Shown here: one piece after another, positions 1-12,132 of the stretch
Layout of the letters: every line of letters begins with the position of its first letter
How positions within the stretch are numbered: position 1 is the stretch's first letter
DNA from: Sepiola atlantica
Taxonomy: Eukaryota > Mollusca > Cephalopoda > Sepiida > Sepiolidae
NCBI GenBank assembly: GCA_963556195.1
Contig: OY744537.1
Span: 15,010,243 to 15,074,242, forward strand
Length of the DNA: 64,000 nucleotides
Direction: 5' to 3'
Made by a program: the position numbers and the translations under genes
The notes under the pieces: generated by a model
Database searches by the model: none
Told to the model about the DNA's origin: nothing
The model's input: the letters and a program-made list of their open reading frames with translations, nothing else

Positions 1-317
1 GTTTTACCCCACCAAATAAACCGGTATCGTCCGGGCCTTTGGGTCTGGATTCACGCCCGTCTATTGGGGCTTGTCCGTCCTGTGCAGTTCTAGGAGGTGC
101 ATCTCCCAGGTTTTGCCTTCCCTCTTTGGGGAGGAGTAAGTTTATAGCTTACTGTCTGAGGCGGCCCTACCGGGGAATGCCGACGAAGCTGCCCAGGCAA
201 TTTTTAAATGGCCAGAGTGCTCACCTCTCGAGCACTGGCTTTCTCATCCCACTTTCCTGACCTTTTGTCAATCTTACCTTGTTGGGGGTAGATAAATAAA
301 ATCTAGTTCAGCCAGGG
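1..317 (+). repeat. SINE-related 320-bp unit, copy 1
   Basis: Starts with GTTTTACCCCACCAAATAAA and runs through a GC-richer core (GCAGTTCTAGGAGGT, TTTGGGGAGGAGTAAGTTTA, GGGGAATGCCGACG, GCCCAGGCAATTTTTAAA) to the tail GATAAATAAA. It is followed head-to-tail by a second unit at 318. The same core lies in the U2-headed SINEs at 7.4, 32.4 and 33.4 kb, so this is a related module without the U2 head. The short open frame across it is not a gene; it recurs only because the repeat recurs. Confidence 0.75.
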
Positions 318-650
318 GTTTTTACCCCACCAAATAAACCGGTATCGTCCGGGCCTTTGGGTCTGGATTTATGCCCGTCTATTGGGGCTTGTCCGTCCTG
401 TGCAATTCTAGGAGGTCCACCCTCCCAGGCTTTGCCTTTCCTCTTTGAGGAGGAGTAAGTTTATTGCTAACTGTCTGAGGCGCCCCTACAGGGGAATGCC
501 GACGGGGCTGCCCAGTCAATTTTTTAATGGCCAGAGTGCTCACCTCTATAGCGCAGGGTTATCTAATCCCACTTTCCTGACCTTGTGTCACATCTTACCT
601 TGTTGGAGGTAGATAAATAAAACTATTTCAGCCAGGAGTTTTTACCCCAC
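318..650 (+). repeat. SINE-related 320-bp unit, copy 2 plus 13-bp start of a third
   Basis: Second head-to-tail copy, diverged from copy 1 by scattered substitutions. A third unit starts at 638 (GTTTTTACCCCACC) and is cut after about 13 bases, where transposase-like sequence begins. The same junction (ACCCCACC|TAAAATAT) is present in the inverted copy near 29.78 kb, so the fusion predates the duplication of this mosaic. Confidence 0.75.
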
Positions 651-654
651 CTAA

Positions 655-2137
655 AATATATGTATTGGAGTTGATGGGAGAATGGATAAGGACACATTGA
701 TGTATAAGGAAATTGTGGATGAAAATAGACAGAGAATTATGAAAAAAACTAAGGGGCCAGAACACCATTCAACTTTTACAAAAGAAACACCATGTGAAAG
801 TAAATATCTGACACATAGAGTTCTTCCGAATAGTGGTGCAACAGGTGCTGTTCATGCAGATCAAGTGGTGGATGTTTTGCATGAATTCCACAGTGAGAAC
901 AGTATCAAGGCTATACTTGTTGACAACACTAATACCAACACAAGTTGCGATGGTGGAATGGTTGCAATTTTAGAAAAAAAACTTTTTAAAACTCTTCACA
1001 CAATTGGTTGCTCTTTGCATCAAAATGAACTACCTTTCAGAGCCCTTTTTAAAAACATAGATGGTTGCGCAAAGGGCCCTACAACATTCAGTAGCCCTCT
1101 GGGGAAATTATGCTCAAATGATTGATATGATTTACCCCAAATATCATTTTCCAAAATTGATGAAATACATGATCTTAGTTCTGACCAAAGACTCCTTTAT
1201 GAATACACAGTAGGTATTTCTAGAGGTAAGGTTGACTCTAGATATGCCTCCTGGAAAATTGGTCCTTTAAACCAAGCAAGATGGTTAACTTTGGCCATCA
1301 GGCTTATGTGTTTATGGACTCGTGGTGCATACCCACAAAGGCACACAACAAAACTACACTATGTAGTAAATTTTATTGTAAATGTGTATGCCACTTTTTG
1401 GTTTGAAATTAAAAGAAATAGTAAATTCCACAATCAGTAAGTGCACATTTTTAATATGACCCAGAGGATTAAGGAGAAGCCTCAGGAAATCCAAGATATC
1501 ACATTTAGAAATATACAAGGTAATACATTTTGTTTACTGCCTGAAAACTTTCTATATTCCATGGTTAAATCTGAGGAGATTGAAGTAAGAGAAGAAGCTT
1601 TAAAAAGAATTTTGGCCATTAGGTAAGTAATATTTATTCATATATCTCTGACTCAATTATTTATTCCAATTTATAGAATGATTTTTAAAGATTTTATCTA
1701 ATTTCACCATAATTATTAAAGCAGTACAGATTGGAATTTTTTAATAATTCAATTAATTAATTTGTTCTTTCAGGAGTGAGGAGTCAACCAGAAAAAGATT
1801 AAAAAGAATACTACCTATTAATTTTAATGCCACACATTGGACACAATTAATAGATTTAAAATTATGCGGCATTTTTGAACCACCAATGACGGAAGATTTT
1901 ACTGAATCTGAACTTCGAGAATCGTTGATGAATGGAACCAAGCTTGACTTGCCAGATTTGCCCTCACATTCTCAGGGTGTGGAACGGGCAGTTAAGTTAA
2001 TAACAGAAGCTTCACAAACTGTATATGGTTTTGAAGCAAGGCATCAACACATTACAGCCAAAGTTTTGAGTCAGAAATTGAGACCAGCATTTTTGTCTAA
2101 GGGGTCTTATATGGAGCAATTTGACTCTCTATATTAA
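655..2137 (+). pseudogene. Family A transposase, C-terminal part, spliced, two internal stops
   Basis: One frame reads from about 655 to the splice donor at 1622 and continues after a 151-nt intron to a TAA at 2135-2137. It is interrupted by TGA at 1123-1125 and TAA at 1438-1440, with the same frame continuing after each. Landmarks: VDGR just before the first ATG (682), LVDNTNTN with Asp at residue 81 from that ATG, GCSLHQNELPF with Cys110 and His113, then LNQARW, and VERAVK with Glu at 1982-1984. These match in order the family B protein at 48.4 kb (WDGK, VFDTTASN, CRHHISEV, HQARW, AERGVK). This suggests an RNase-H-fold DNA transposase with Asp/Asp/Glu chemistry. The N-terminal half is missing: coding similarity starts right after the SINE unit. 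The inverted copy at 29.2-29.8 kb has Cys where this one has the first stop, so that stop is a recent mutation. Superfamily name not assigned. Confidence 0.7.
1623..1773 (+). other. Predicted spliceosomal intron in family A transposase
   Basis: The donor is AG|GTAAGT at 1621-1628. The acceptor is TTTGTTCTTTCAG|GAG, ending at 1773 after a T-rich tract. Joining the exons restores one frame across an AGG codon (phase 2), from ...LKRILAI-R into SEESTRKRLKR..., with no stop until 2135. The intron is AT-rich and carries stops in the transposase frame. Confidence 0.7.
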
Positions 2138-2934
2138 GCTTCATTAAAATAGTGTTAGGTTTTTCCTTATTTCTTTGCTTGTAATATTTTCACTAATAAC
2201 AGAAAAAATCATTTTTTTAGGTATTCAAATATTACTGTTTAATTCATAACGTTAAAAGGTAGTTTACAAAAGCAGATACTGAAAATGAGGGGGGGGGCAA
2301 ATTTTCAATTTGAAGATTTCTTTAATTCATATCATTTTTATAAAATAAAAGGACATTCCCTGCTTTTAAAAGCTAAAATTATTTGGTTTTCACACCAATA
2401 TTCAAGCAAATCTTGCAAAAACGAGGAATTTTCAGTATATTCTTGTCTACGATCTTTGATACCAAACGCTCAAAAAACCGCTGAAGTTTTTGATCTAATT
2501 TTTTGCATGAGTATTTAATAGGTCTATATACAACTTTCGGAACGTGCCTTTTTTTAATATTTAAAAAAAAGTGTAAAATCGACCTACCCTAATATATATA
2601 TACAATTATTTCAACAATTAGACAACGACGCGCCCCACATAAACCATGAAGGCCACAGACCGGAAGCCCTAGACTCGAGTTTCGCTGTTTGCTTGATTTT
2701 TGTTACTTAATAGACTTACTTGTATATTGCATTGTGGCGCATGTGGCAGAGTACGTACTTGCATGCAAATGACTAGGTTTTCGAATACTGAGTTAGGATT
2801 TGACATAATGATGAGCCTAAAGAAAGACAAAATTCGGGTCTAGGGCTTCCGATCTATGGCTTTCATTGTTTGTGTGGGCTGCGGTGTCGTCTGATTGTGA
2901 AAACAATTATATATATGATCTCACATTAAAAATA

Positions 2935-2935
<1 letters not shown>
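2138..2935. other. Noncoding stretch, nothing recognised
   Basis: AT-rich sequence downstream of the family A stop. It contains a G run at 2287-2295 and no coding signal. The right end of the family A element, if present, was not identifiable as a terminal inverted repeat. Confidence 0.5.
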
Positions 2936-3010
<75 letters not shown>

Positions 3011-3080
3011 GGGGAGAGGGGGAGAGAGAAAGAGTTAGTAGAGAGGAAAAGAGAGAAAGAGAGAGAGGAGAAACAGCATA
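2936..3080. repeat. (TA)n then (GA)n compound microsatellite
   Basis: Alternating TA from 2936 to 2965 is followed by GA/GAAA/GGGA repeats to about 3070. The Arg/Glu-rich and Ile/Tyr-rich frames on both strands are translations of the repeat, not genes. Confidence 0.95.
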
Positions 3081-3109
3081 AAATATACTTATGGTAAGTG
3101 AACAAGACA

Positions 3110-3878
3110 ATATTATACTAGTGCATTGCTCTACCTATTTATTTAGTACTGTTGAAGCAAAGACTTTAACAAAAACATACATGATATATCATATTATGAA
3201 CAAATCTTGAACGAAAAAATATGAATTTGCTTCGATAAAAGACAAGTAAATCTGCAAGAAAGAAAATATAATAAAATAAAGAGAGAAAAAGGCGAAAGAG
3301 AGAGATAGAAAGAAAGATATAAAAGAGGAGCCTTCCTTCTTTGCAGCAGACTTGCCAGCATCTTTATTGCACTTATTCCATTTCATGTTGTCTCAGAATG
3401 CAAGGCCTATGTTTTATAACGTGAGACGTTCGAAGGGGTGCTATCGGTCATAACAATCGGTTGTTGGAAAGAGAAAGTAGAAAGTTTACGTTGGGTTTAG
3501 TTTCAGCAGCCTTGTAACTCTCACTTCTCTTATTTTGTCTTTTCATGAGCGAGGTTTCTGACAAAGGGATAAGAATTGCTGTTTTCTTGGTCGAAATCTA
3601 TCTATCTAACACTTATCGTTGGCTAGTGTTTTACCTTGAAGCAGTATTTATATATCCTTACATCAAGTGGCTTCGTGCTTTGTCTGGAGCGATTTCCATT
3701 AAAAAAAAGTTTTCTTTTAGATGTTACAGGAAAGGAGATTCGTCGTGGTCAAATTAAATGTGACCATCCATTTCTGGTCTCATTCTACTACAGATGCAAA
3801 CCTGTGCATGCATGAGAGACACAAGTATGTAGTCGGAGGGAGTGTGTTCAAAGAGTAAGGAGACAAAAGGGTGAATGA

Positions 3879-3912
<34 letters not shown>

Positions 3913-4218
3913 TCAGAGAGAGTGCAAGCGAGAGGGGTGTTAAAAGAAAGAAATTATCCTTATTTACTTGCATACGGTCGGGTTTTAATGTGTGAAAATC
4001 CAGCTCCCAGAAAGGAGCATTCTGGATTGGAAGAACAATACCTGTATAGTTCTATCGACACTCCTTCGCGAATAAAGACATCTCCAGCGACATGCAATAA
4101 ATACGTCGTCCTCTCGGAGTAATGCCGGGTATTGTTACATTTTTTATTATTTTGTTGCAAAACGTGACGTGAATGAGAATTATTAACTAATACACTAAAT
4201 TAAAAGTTAGTTTCTTTC
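3110..4218. other. Noncoding stretch with a short (GA)n tract
   Basis: No gene recognised. A (GA)n tract lies at 3877-3920. A motif around 3545-3590 (GTTTCTGACAAAGGGATAAG, then AATTGCTGTTTTC) recurs in diverged form near 60.37-60.41 kb, so part of this stretch is an unclassified dispersed repeat. Confidence 0.4.
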
Positions 4219-4400
4219 CAAAATGCGAAGTGTGATAAAAAACGTATCGAGAGGATCATTAACCAAGAATAAAAACTTTAACTTTTCAAAACACGAAGTG
4301 TGATAAAAACGTATCGAGAGGATCATTAACCAAGAATAAAAACTTTTACTTTTCAAAACACGAGGTGTGTTTAAAAAGTAACGAGACTCATTATGTATTT
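4219..4400 (+). repeat. Tandem repeat, 67-68-bp unit, about 2.7 copies
   Basis: Units start at 4219, 4287 and 4354 (CAAAATGCGAAGTGTGATAA, CAAAACACGAAGTGTGATAA, CAAAACACGAGGTGTG). Each of the first two contains ACGTATCGAGAGGATCATTA. The third decays after about 40 bases. Confidence 0.85.
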
Positions 4401-4772
4401 ACCAAAAACAAAAGATTACATGTTTAGTTTTGAAAGATGAGTGGTGGGGTCACAGGATAAATACACTGGAAATCTATTAAGCAACGGCAAACAACTGAGC
4501 AGTAGAAAGTCTTGCAATGCACTTAAATTAATGGTTCAGTTTAACCATATATGTTATGAACATTTTATTAACATTTTTTGTGTTGTTATTCATGTCGCCG
4601 GACAACACCGGGTAGCCCTGTTAGTCTACTTATATATTTGAATTACTTTTATTTTTATATTTGTATATATTGGCATATTTTGATATTTATTATTTTATCT
4701 TTGTACCTCAATATTTATTCGTTTTATTATTTAGCGAGTTCTCTTAAATATTATTTTCATTTCCCCTCTGGC

Positions 4773-4885
<113 letters not shown>

Positions 4886-5120
4886 ATATGCATATATATA
4901 TAAACTCTTTAAGTGGATAAATAATCTGATAATAAGAGACCTTGTATTTATTATCATGCATTAAATGTAGAATTTATAAATTTAGAATAATTTATGTGAC
5001 CATCGTAGCAAACTTCCATTACGGTGAAAACACCAGACCATGTGCTTTGCGATTGTTAAAAACAGGTGTATGGCATAAACACATTAACACACACACACAC
5101 ATATATATGTATATATATAA

Positions 5121-5200
5121 TAGGGTGTTGTCCTTGGTTAGAAAGCATTGTTTATATGGAAATATTAATTATTAAAAATAATAATAAGCAATTAGAACGC
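5121..5200 (+). repeat. 80-bp direct repeat, left copy
   Basis: TAGGGTGTTGTCCTTGGTTA through ATTAGAACGC. A near-identical copy lies at 5424-5503, 303 bp downstream in the same orientation, with T-rich sequence between. Both copies abut TA or CA arrays, which suggests a terminal repeat of a small element or a local duplication. Confidence 0.8.
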
Positions 5201-5423
5201 TATACAATGCATTTTAGTTTATTAACTTTTTTTTCAATTCAATTTTCGAAGATATACTTCCTCATCAGAATTACTGAATTTCAAATAAAGATATATAAAA
5301 ATACCTTTCTTTTTTTCTTTCCTTTTAGTCTTCATCTTGTTCTTTTTGGTGTTATCAGTTCGATGTTAATGAACGAATGAGTCTTTTTTGGGGGACGGCA
5401 CATGGCGGTGCAAATTGTAATAA

Positions 5424-5503
5424 TAGGGTGTTGTCCTTGGTTAGAAAGTATTGTTTATATGGAAATATTAATTATTAAAAATAATAATAAGCAATTAGAA
5501 CGC
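5424..5503 (+). repeat. 80-bp direct repeat, right copy
   Basis: Second copy of the 5121-5200 sequence, differing by about one base (GAAAGTATT for GAAAGCATT). It is followed by a GT and then a long TA array. Confidence 0.8.
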
Positions 5504-5532
5504 CATGTGTGTGTGTATGTGTTTACAAAACT

Positions 5533-5628
5533 AATATATATATATATATATATATATATGTATCTATATGTATAATATATATATGTATATATATGTATAA
5601 TATATATATATATATATGTATATATATG

Positions 5629-5726
<98 letters not shown>

Positions 5727-6123
5727 TATACAAAATACGACTACCATAATAGCGTTATTCAAAGTCTCATGTTCGAGCGAAAAATAACCAGACGCCAAAA
5801 GCCGGATGTAGTATTCTGTGGTTAAATACCCATTAATTTGGGCAATTATACAATCGCTCAACATACGTCGTGGCATTAGGGACGACGAATCCGACCTACT
5901 ATACCCTTTTCCTAAAATAACCAGTATTTACATATACATATACATTTATTCAATCATTGTTATGTATCACACACACACACACACATATATACATATATGT
6001 ATATATATATGTAAATATATATGTATATATATATGTATATGTATATAAATATATATGTATATGTATATAAATATATATGTATATATATGTATATATATAA
6101 CTATATATGTATATATATAAATA

Positions 6124-6155
<32 letters not shown>

Positions 6156-6178
6156 AATATACATGTATATATATATAA

Positions 6179-6210
<32 letters not shown>

Positions 6211-6236
6211 GTATATACATATATCGATATATATTT
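5533..6236. repeat. TA-rich microsatellite field
   Basis: Imperfect TA/TATG/TATAAA arrays at 5533-5724 and 5984-6236, separated by about 240 bp of unique sequence that contains a CA tract at 5970-5985. No coding content despite several long Tyr/Ile frames. Confidence 0.95.
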
Positions 6237-7353
6237 ATTACATATCCGATTTTTGAAATTGGATTACTATATGTTTCAAATTGTTTAATAGATCGCACCG
6301 TTAAAGGAGAAAAAACGACATTATACTTTTCAAAGTCTATAAAGTAGCACTTTTACGCCAGATCATTACTCTCGCGGCCTTTGTCGTTTCGTCAAATAAT
6401 GCAAATACGTGTTTGATTTAGTAGATGAACTATTATTGTTTTGTTTTATATTCCGTACGCCACAGTTCATTATTTTCCAAAGATAGAACGCGGACGTGCT
6501 TTTCATATAATTTATACTAGGAAATAAAAGAAACAATGTAATTCATTTAGAATAATGAAACGGAAAAGTATTTGTAAGACTATATAAGTATAAAAATGTG
6601 TGTATTTTAAATTCCAATTTTAGTTGTCGATATTGTGCAGCTAAATAGTTTACTAATAGTCTAGTTTATCATGAATACAAGTTTGAGTTGTCAATTAATA
6701 TGCGAAAGTACATTGTGTGCACATTCATAATTATATTTTTGCTAAATATCTGATTTAAAGTTAGTGATAAAAGTCGATTTTAATAAAACTAAGTGCTCGC
6801 TTGGTAATTGTAAGGACATATTCGAATAACTACGTATGCAGCGAATGTAGACATCGTTTAATTTTTTTTCATTTGTAACAAACGTTGCAAATTTATCAGT
6901 TTATTTTATTGAAAAAATTCCCGGGTCGGGTAGAATATGTAATCGATAACATAGATTGGAATATTTTATCTAACATACATAGACGGGTAATTTCCGTATT
7001 TTACTGGCTAGCCAGAATCAAATATCTATTTGTGAGATGCGTTGCTAACTTGAAACATCCGACTCTCTTAACTGCATATATCAGATAAACATATATTGCA
7101 AGGCATAGACAATATAGTAGTAGAAGTAGGACTAGGGAGAAAACGAGGAGAAGGGAGATGGGAGAGAGATAAGGGAAGGGAATATTAGGAGTAGTAATAT
7201 TTTAAAATCGACAATAATGGCACTCCGCAAAATCAGTTAGAAGATCAGTGTATTCAATCAGTTTTTTTCCTCGCTGTTGAATTTTCTGCTGACTGAGGTA
7301 GCCGATGCTCTATCCGCATTTCCGTCCACGGACAACACAGATGTGGATTGCGT
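6237..7353. other. Noncoding stretch, nothing recognised
   Basis: AT-rich single-copy-looking sequence with a purine-rich patch at 7120-7190. No coding region, RNA gene or repeat family recognised. Confidence 0.5.
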
Positions 7354-7724
7354 TACTCATTACAGGCTCGTCTTGGCCTTTTGACTAAGATCAAAGTGTA
7401 GTATCTGTTCGATGGATACTGCACCCCATAGACTGGTATTATCTTGGCCTTCGGGGCTTGATTTATGCCGGTCTATGGGTCTGTCCTGTGCAGTTCTAGG
7501 AGGTCCAACCTCCCAGGCTTTGCCTCCCCTCTTTGGGGAGGAGTAAGTTTATTGCTTACTGCCTGAGGCGCCCCTACCGGGAATGCTGACAGGGCTGCCC
7601 AGGCAATTTTTAAACCCCACTTTCCCGACCCGACCTTGGGTCACATCTTACTTGTGGGAGTAAGATAAAAACTGGCCTTGTGCCTAACTCCTGGAAAGGA
7701 GTAAATCAATACTCATTACAGGCT
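7354..7724 (+). mobile_element. U2-snRNA-headed SINE with 15-bp target duplication
   Basis: The element spans 7369-7709 and is flanked by perfect 15-bp direct repeats TACTCATTACAGGCT at 7354-7368 and 7710-7724. That is direct evidence of target-primed retroposition. The head (CTTGGCCTTTTGACTAAGAT, then CAAAGTGTAGTATCTGTTC) matches the conserved 5' end of U2 snRNA. A short linker, the shared central domain (GTGCAGTTCTAGGAGGTCC, GAGTAAGTTTATTGCTTACT, GCCCAGGCAATTTTTAAA) and the 3' tail CCTTGTGCCTAACTCCTGG...GGAGTAAATCAA follow. The U2 head implies an snRNA-type promoter origin rather than tRNA boxes. The perfect duplication suggests relatively recent insertion. Confidence 0.85.
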
Positions 7725-8047
7725 GATAGCTGTGCACTTTTATCTCTTCAGTGCTATCCTAAAAGTTCGTGTTTCAGTTTTATATAGAAAATAATGACTT
7801 TGTCATTTCATACGTACATTTTGCACGTGGCAAAAATAATGTTTTGATTAGAATGCAGTGCGTGTTTTGTTGAACATCTCTTTTTTTTAAATTTTGGCAA
7901 ATATTTTGGAGAAACGAAAACATTTAAAATCTGAAGTTAGTAGATATAAAACAAACAAAACAGATGTTAAGTCCATGCATGAGAAAGAAAACTACAACAA
8001 TATTTACACATGGACTTATATTGATATATTTACAGCATCTGTTTTAT
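7725..8047. other. Noncoding stretch, nothing recognised
   Basis: AT-rich sequence between the U2-headed SINE and a TA array. The open frame that runs into the array ends in translated TA repeats and shows no recognisable domain. Confidence 0.45.
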
Positions 8048-8062
8048 ATAACAACGTATTAT

Positions 8063-8129
<67 letters not shown>

Positions 8130-8130
<1 letters not shown>

Positions 8131-8620
8131 GTAAAAATAAAAATGGAATAAAGTATAAGCAATTCAACAACTAACAAAAATAAACTCAAAAACTCATGTT
8201 GTAAAGTTCTACCGAGATATTTCGGTCGTTAAGATACGACCATTTTCGTTCGGTTGGTAAACTTTATTTCAAAACGGAAAAGTTTTCAAATTTATACAAA
8301 GAATGCGATTGGAAGAAAATGTCACGTGCAGAGAACAACAAAAAGGGAGAGTAGGGGCGCGAGGAATGTTATGAAAAGAGAAAGAAAAAGAAGATGACGA
8401 AGAGGAAGAAGAAGAAAGAGAGACCAATCAACCAGTGTCTTTAGAACGTCAGTTGAAGAAGAAGAAAAAGAAGAAGAAGAAGAAGAAGAAGAAGAAGCGA
8501 GAGCAGAAGTAAGAAAGAGTGAAATCGACATTTGACAGTAGAACTTTACAACATGAGTTTTTGAGTTTATTTTTGTTAGTTGTTGAATTGCTTATTCTTT
8601 ATTCCATTTTTATTTTTACA
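8130..8620. repeat. Inverted repeat element, 83-bp arms at 8130-8212 and 8538-8620
   Basis: The left arm (GTAAAAATAAAAATGGAATA ... GTTGTAAAGTTCTAC) is the near-perfect reverse complement of 8538-8620. The ~325-bp spacer holds a short stem, ACCGAGATATTTCGGT, near 8211 and a (GAA)n tract at 8453-8497. Both arms abut (TA)n arrays on their outer side. This is the architecture of a foldback element or of a Penelope-like remnant with inverted terminal repeats; no coding sequence remains to decide. Confidence 0.75.
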
Positions 8621-8646
8621 TATTGTCTGAAACATTGTTTCCTTTT

Positions 8647-8707
<61 letters not shown>

Positions 8708-8918
8708 TAGATTTCGCGTAAAACAAAATCGTAAGATAAATTTCAGAGGAAACATTACTTTAATCAATGAAACGAGCGAGTGGAAACAAAAAGAAAATTG
8801 CTAAAATGTCCCTTAAGGCCTTATCGTCTGACCCTCTAAAAGGAAACGTTAGAATAGTAAATTAAAAACTAAGTAAATCAAATGAGATATGATTTTCTTA
8901 GTTTTTAATTTATCATAT

Positions 8919-8972
<54 letters not shown>

Positions 8973-9178
8973 ATAAATATATAATTAAATAAGTTCAAAT
9001 ATGTTGACAATATGAACTTAAAACTAATATTTTAAAAGTGCTCAATACAAAGTAATTTTATATAAATATATATTCTATAAACATATAGAATGGTCTACAC
9101 AAATGCAATTACGTTTTAGAAAGCTATATGCTTAGTCAAGGCCGAAAGTTATTGCATTTGAGGAGGACATTCTAAATT

Positions 9179-9237
<59 letters not shown>

Positions 9238-9365
9238 CAAATAGGTGATGAGAATAAAAATAGGAATGAAGACTATTTATTGAATCATTAAATAGTATAT
9301 TTAAAGTATGAATTAACTTTTCTCCTGCCTTAACCCTTGTATTTTTCAAAAATGGAAGCTTTTAT

Positions 9366-9433
<68 letters not shown>

Positions 9434-9504
9434 TTTTGTCTTTTAAGGGAAGTGGGGTCTGATCAACTCTGCTTGGAAGCCATGAAATTAAATACTGTCT
9501 TGTT

Positions 9505-9704
9505 TTTAAATTCCCGAAACAGTTTTTCATGGTAAACAACTGATGATTCCTTAACATAGTGTTAGAAATAAACTAATATAATAACTGTAAAAAATAAATT
9601 GACTTACATGAGTGATTTTCCACTGATGAAAAACTTGGGACTATAAGTTTTTTTTTTTTTGTTTTTGTTTTTTTTAATATAGTTTCAATTGTTGAGAAAA
9701 TTCC

Positions 9705-9712
<8 letters not shown>
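9505..9712 (+). repeat. Dispersed repeat, inverted partner at 12167-12395
   Basis: Contains CCCGAAACAGTTTTTCATGG, AACAACTGATGATTCCTTAA, GTGTTAGAAATAAACTAATA and GTGATTTTCCACTG, ending ATTCCGAGACTATATATA. The same segments occur in reverse complement and order at 12167-12395. Each copy ends in a TA array on the GAGACTATATA side. Confidence 0.8.
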
Positions 9713-9742
<30 letters not shown>

Positions 9743-9745
<3 letters not shown>

Positions 9746-9789
9746 TGCGTGCGTGCGTGCGCGCGCGTGTGTGTGTGTGTGTGTGTGTA
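9743..9789. repeat. (GCGT)n(GT)n microsatellite
   Basis: GCGT tetramers, then GCGCGC, then GT dinucleotides, directly after a TA array. Alternating purine-pyrimidine sequence of this type can adopt Z-DNA. Confidence 0.9.
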
Positions 9790-10113
9790 TTAATATGCCT
9801 TGGGGATGGGTTCCGAGCATCGAACCGAACTATACTTAATTTAGACAAAAGTGTCGAACCCCTTGCGAACTAGACCTTAGAATCTGGCGACAGGTAATAA
9901 ATCAACCCTTTTCGAAGAATGAGGTAATGTCTATATTGTGATAAAGGATCTGCCAAGAGACAAAACATTCCTTAGTCAGCCAGAATAAAGTCAAAGAATT
10001 CCACGGCTTTTTGAAAAAAAATAGTTTGCAAGTTTAATATAAACATACAATTCCAAAGTGAAAATTAATCACTTTCATCTTGCTATATTTCTCATATCTC
10101 TTTCTCCCTTCGC

Positions 10114-10223
<110 letters not shown>

Positions 10224-10339
10224 TCCATATACAAGTTAAATCGTATAGCAACGTATGGTAATTACATTTTGTTTGTAATAATGTTTCCAATTTGCATTCT
10301 TCTTTCATTTCTTTGTTACCATCGACTGTTAATTTGATT

Positions 10340-10862
10340 TGGTTTGGTTTGGTTGTTTTGTTTTACGGCATATCAACTCTTTTCGGGTTATTTAATTCCG
10401 AATCCGATCATTTTGGTAAAAGTGTTTATGCTTCAAGTTTTTATATGTTCAAGTATTAATTCACTCTGTTTTATTTGGTTGTTTGTTTTTATGGCATACC
10501 AACCTTTTTCGGGTTATCTAATGCCGAATCGGTGATTTTTGTGAAATTTTTATGCTTCAATTTCTTTATATGTTCAAGTATTTATTCATTGTGTTTGGTT
10601 TGGTTTGGTAGTTTTGTATTACAGCATATCTACTCTTTTCGGGTTATCTAATGCCGAATCTGGTCATTTTTGTAAAAAAATTTATGCTTCATATTCTTTA
10701 TATGTTGAAGTATTTATTTATGGTGTTTGGTTGGGTTGTTTTGTTTTACGGCATACTAACCCATTTCGAATCCGGTCATTTTGGTGACAGTTTTTATATT
10801 CAAATATGCATTTATGGTGTTTGGTTGTGTTTGGTTGTGTTTGGTTGTGTTTGGTTGTTTTG
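10340..10862 (+). repeat. Minisatellite, ~125-bp unit, four copies, ending in an 11-bp array
   Basis: The unit carries TTGGTTTGGTTGTTTTG, ACGGCATATCAACTCTTTTC, GGGTTATTTAATTCCGAATC and TTTATATGTTCAAGTATT. Copies begin near 10340, 10470, 10590 and 10715, the last shortened. It ends in four or five copies of an 11-bp GTGTTTGGTTG-like unit at 10817-10860. Open frames here are repeat-derived. Confidence 0.85.
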
Positions 10863-11029
10863 TAGAGGAAAAATGTTGCTTCTGTTTTTTGGCTTTGCAG
10901 AACATGATTGAGTTTTGCACAGGGAAAAGAAAAACAATAAGATTAATGTTTGGTGCATTTTAAGTCAGGAAGCCGGTATCTTCAGAGAACCTGCTCTGGT
11001 AGAACCAGGGCGACTATTAATAAACATAG

Positions 11030-11090
11030 AGAGAAAGAGGAGGAAAGAATGAGAGAGAGAGAGTGAGAGAGAGAGAGAGAGAGAGATAGA
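11030..11090. repeat. (GA)n microsatellite
   Basis: GA and GAGT dinucleotide-type repeat, about 60 bp, with flanking single-copy-looking AT-rich DNA to the TA array at 11377. Confidence 0.85.
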
Positions 11091-11374
11091 GTCACGTAAG
11101 CAAGAATGATAGAGGCCGCATCAAAATAATAATAATGAAAGATGAAACAAAATACAGCAAGAGAAAGAAGTAGGTGATAGACAGAAAATTAATAAGAGGT
11201 GGGTCAGTTGTTGAGGTAATTGAAAACTAAAGCGAATTAAGACAATTAAAATGTATTTTTTCAAACGTAACTCAATCCTTAAAATAATGAATACTTTAGC
11301 ATATACCTGGTGTAGTAACAATATACAGAAAAAACGGTAAGGAAACAAACGTTGAATAAAGCTTTTGTATGACA

Positions 11375-11450
<76 letters not shown>

Positions 11451-11534
11451 TACATATGTATATGCACACATGTATGCATATATATATATGCGGATATGGA
11501 AATATAATTACATATATAAACATATATAGATAAG

Positions 11535-11838
11535 GGTTTTTACCCCGGCTAATAAACCGGTATCGTCCGGGCTTTTGGGTCTGGATTTACGCCGGTCTAT
11601 TGGGGGTTGTCGGTCCTGTGCAGTTCTATGAGGTGCACCCTCCCAGGCTTTGCCTCCCCTATTTGGAGAGGAGTAAGTTTATTGCTTACTGTCTGAGACA
11701 CCTTTACCGGGGAATGCCGACGGGGCTGCTCAGGCAATTTTTAAACAGCCAGAGTGCTCAAATTCTCGAGTGCTGGTTCTTTCCCACTTTCCCGACCTTG
11801 TGTCACATCTTACCTTGTGGAAGGAAGATGAATATAAT
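11535..11838 (+). mobile_element. SINE-related unit, solitary copy
   Basis: Single copy of the unit found at 1-637, starting GGTTTTTACCCCGGCTAATA and ending near GTGGAAGGAAGATGAATATA. It lacks the U2 head. It is diverged (TTTGGAGAGGAGTAAGTTTA for TTTGGGGAGGAG). It shows that the unit also occurs outside the tandem array, supporting a SINE identity. Confidence 0.75.
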
Positions 11839-11874
11839 AGATATATAAAAATTATATGTAAGTGGGAATAAGTG

Positions 11875-11981
11875 TATGTATAAAAATATATACATATATT
11901 TATATACATCTATACATATATTTATGTACATCTATACATCTCTCTCTCTCTATATATATATATGCATCTATACATCTCTCT

Positions 11982-12041
<60 letters not shown>

Positions 12042-12090
12042 ATATAAATATATATATATATTTATATATATATATATTTATATATATATA

Positions 12091-12132
<42 letters not shown>

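Noticed and set aside
5245..5275. Minus-strand CTGATGAGGAAG...CTTCGAAAA
   Set aside because: Core boxes are present but the residue at the cleavage position is G and stem I is not formed.
9535..9560. CTGATGATTCC with an upstream GAAAC
   Set aside because: Order is permuted and no stem II pairing exists between the two boxes.
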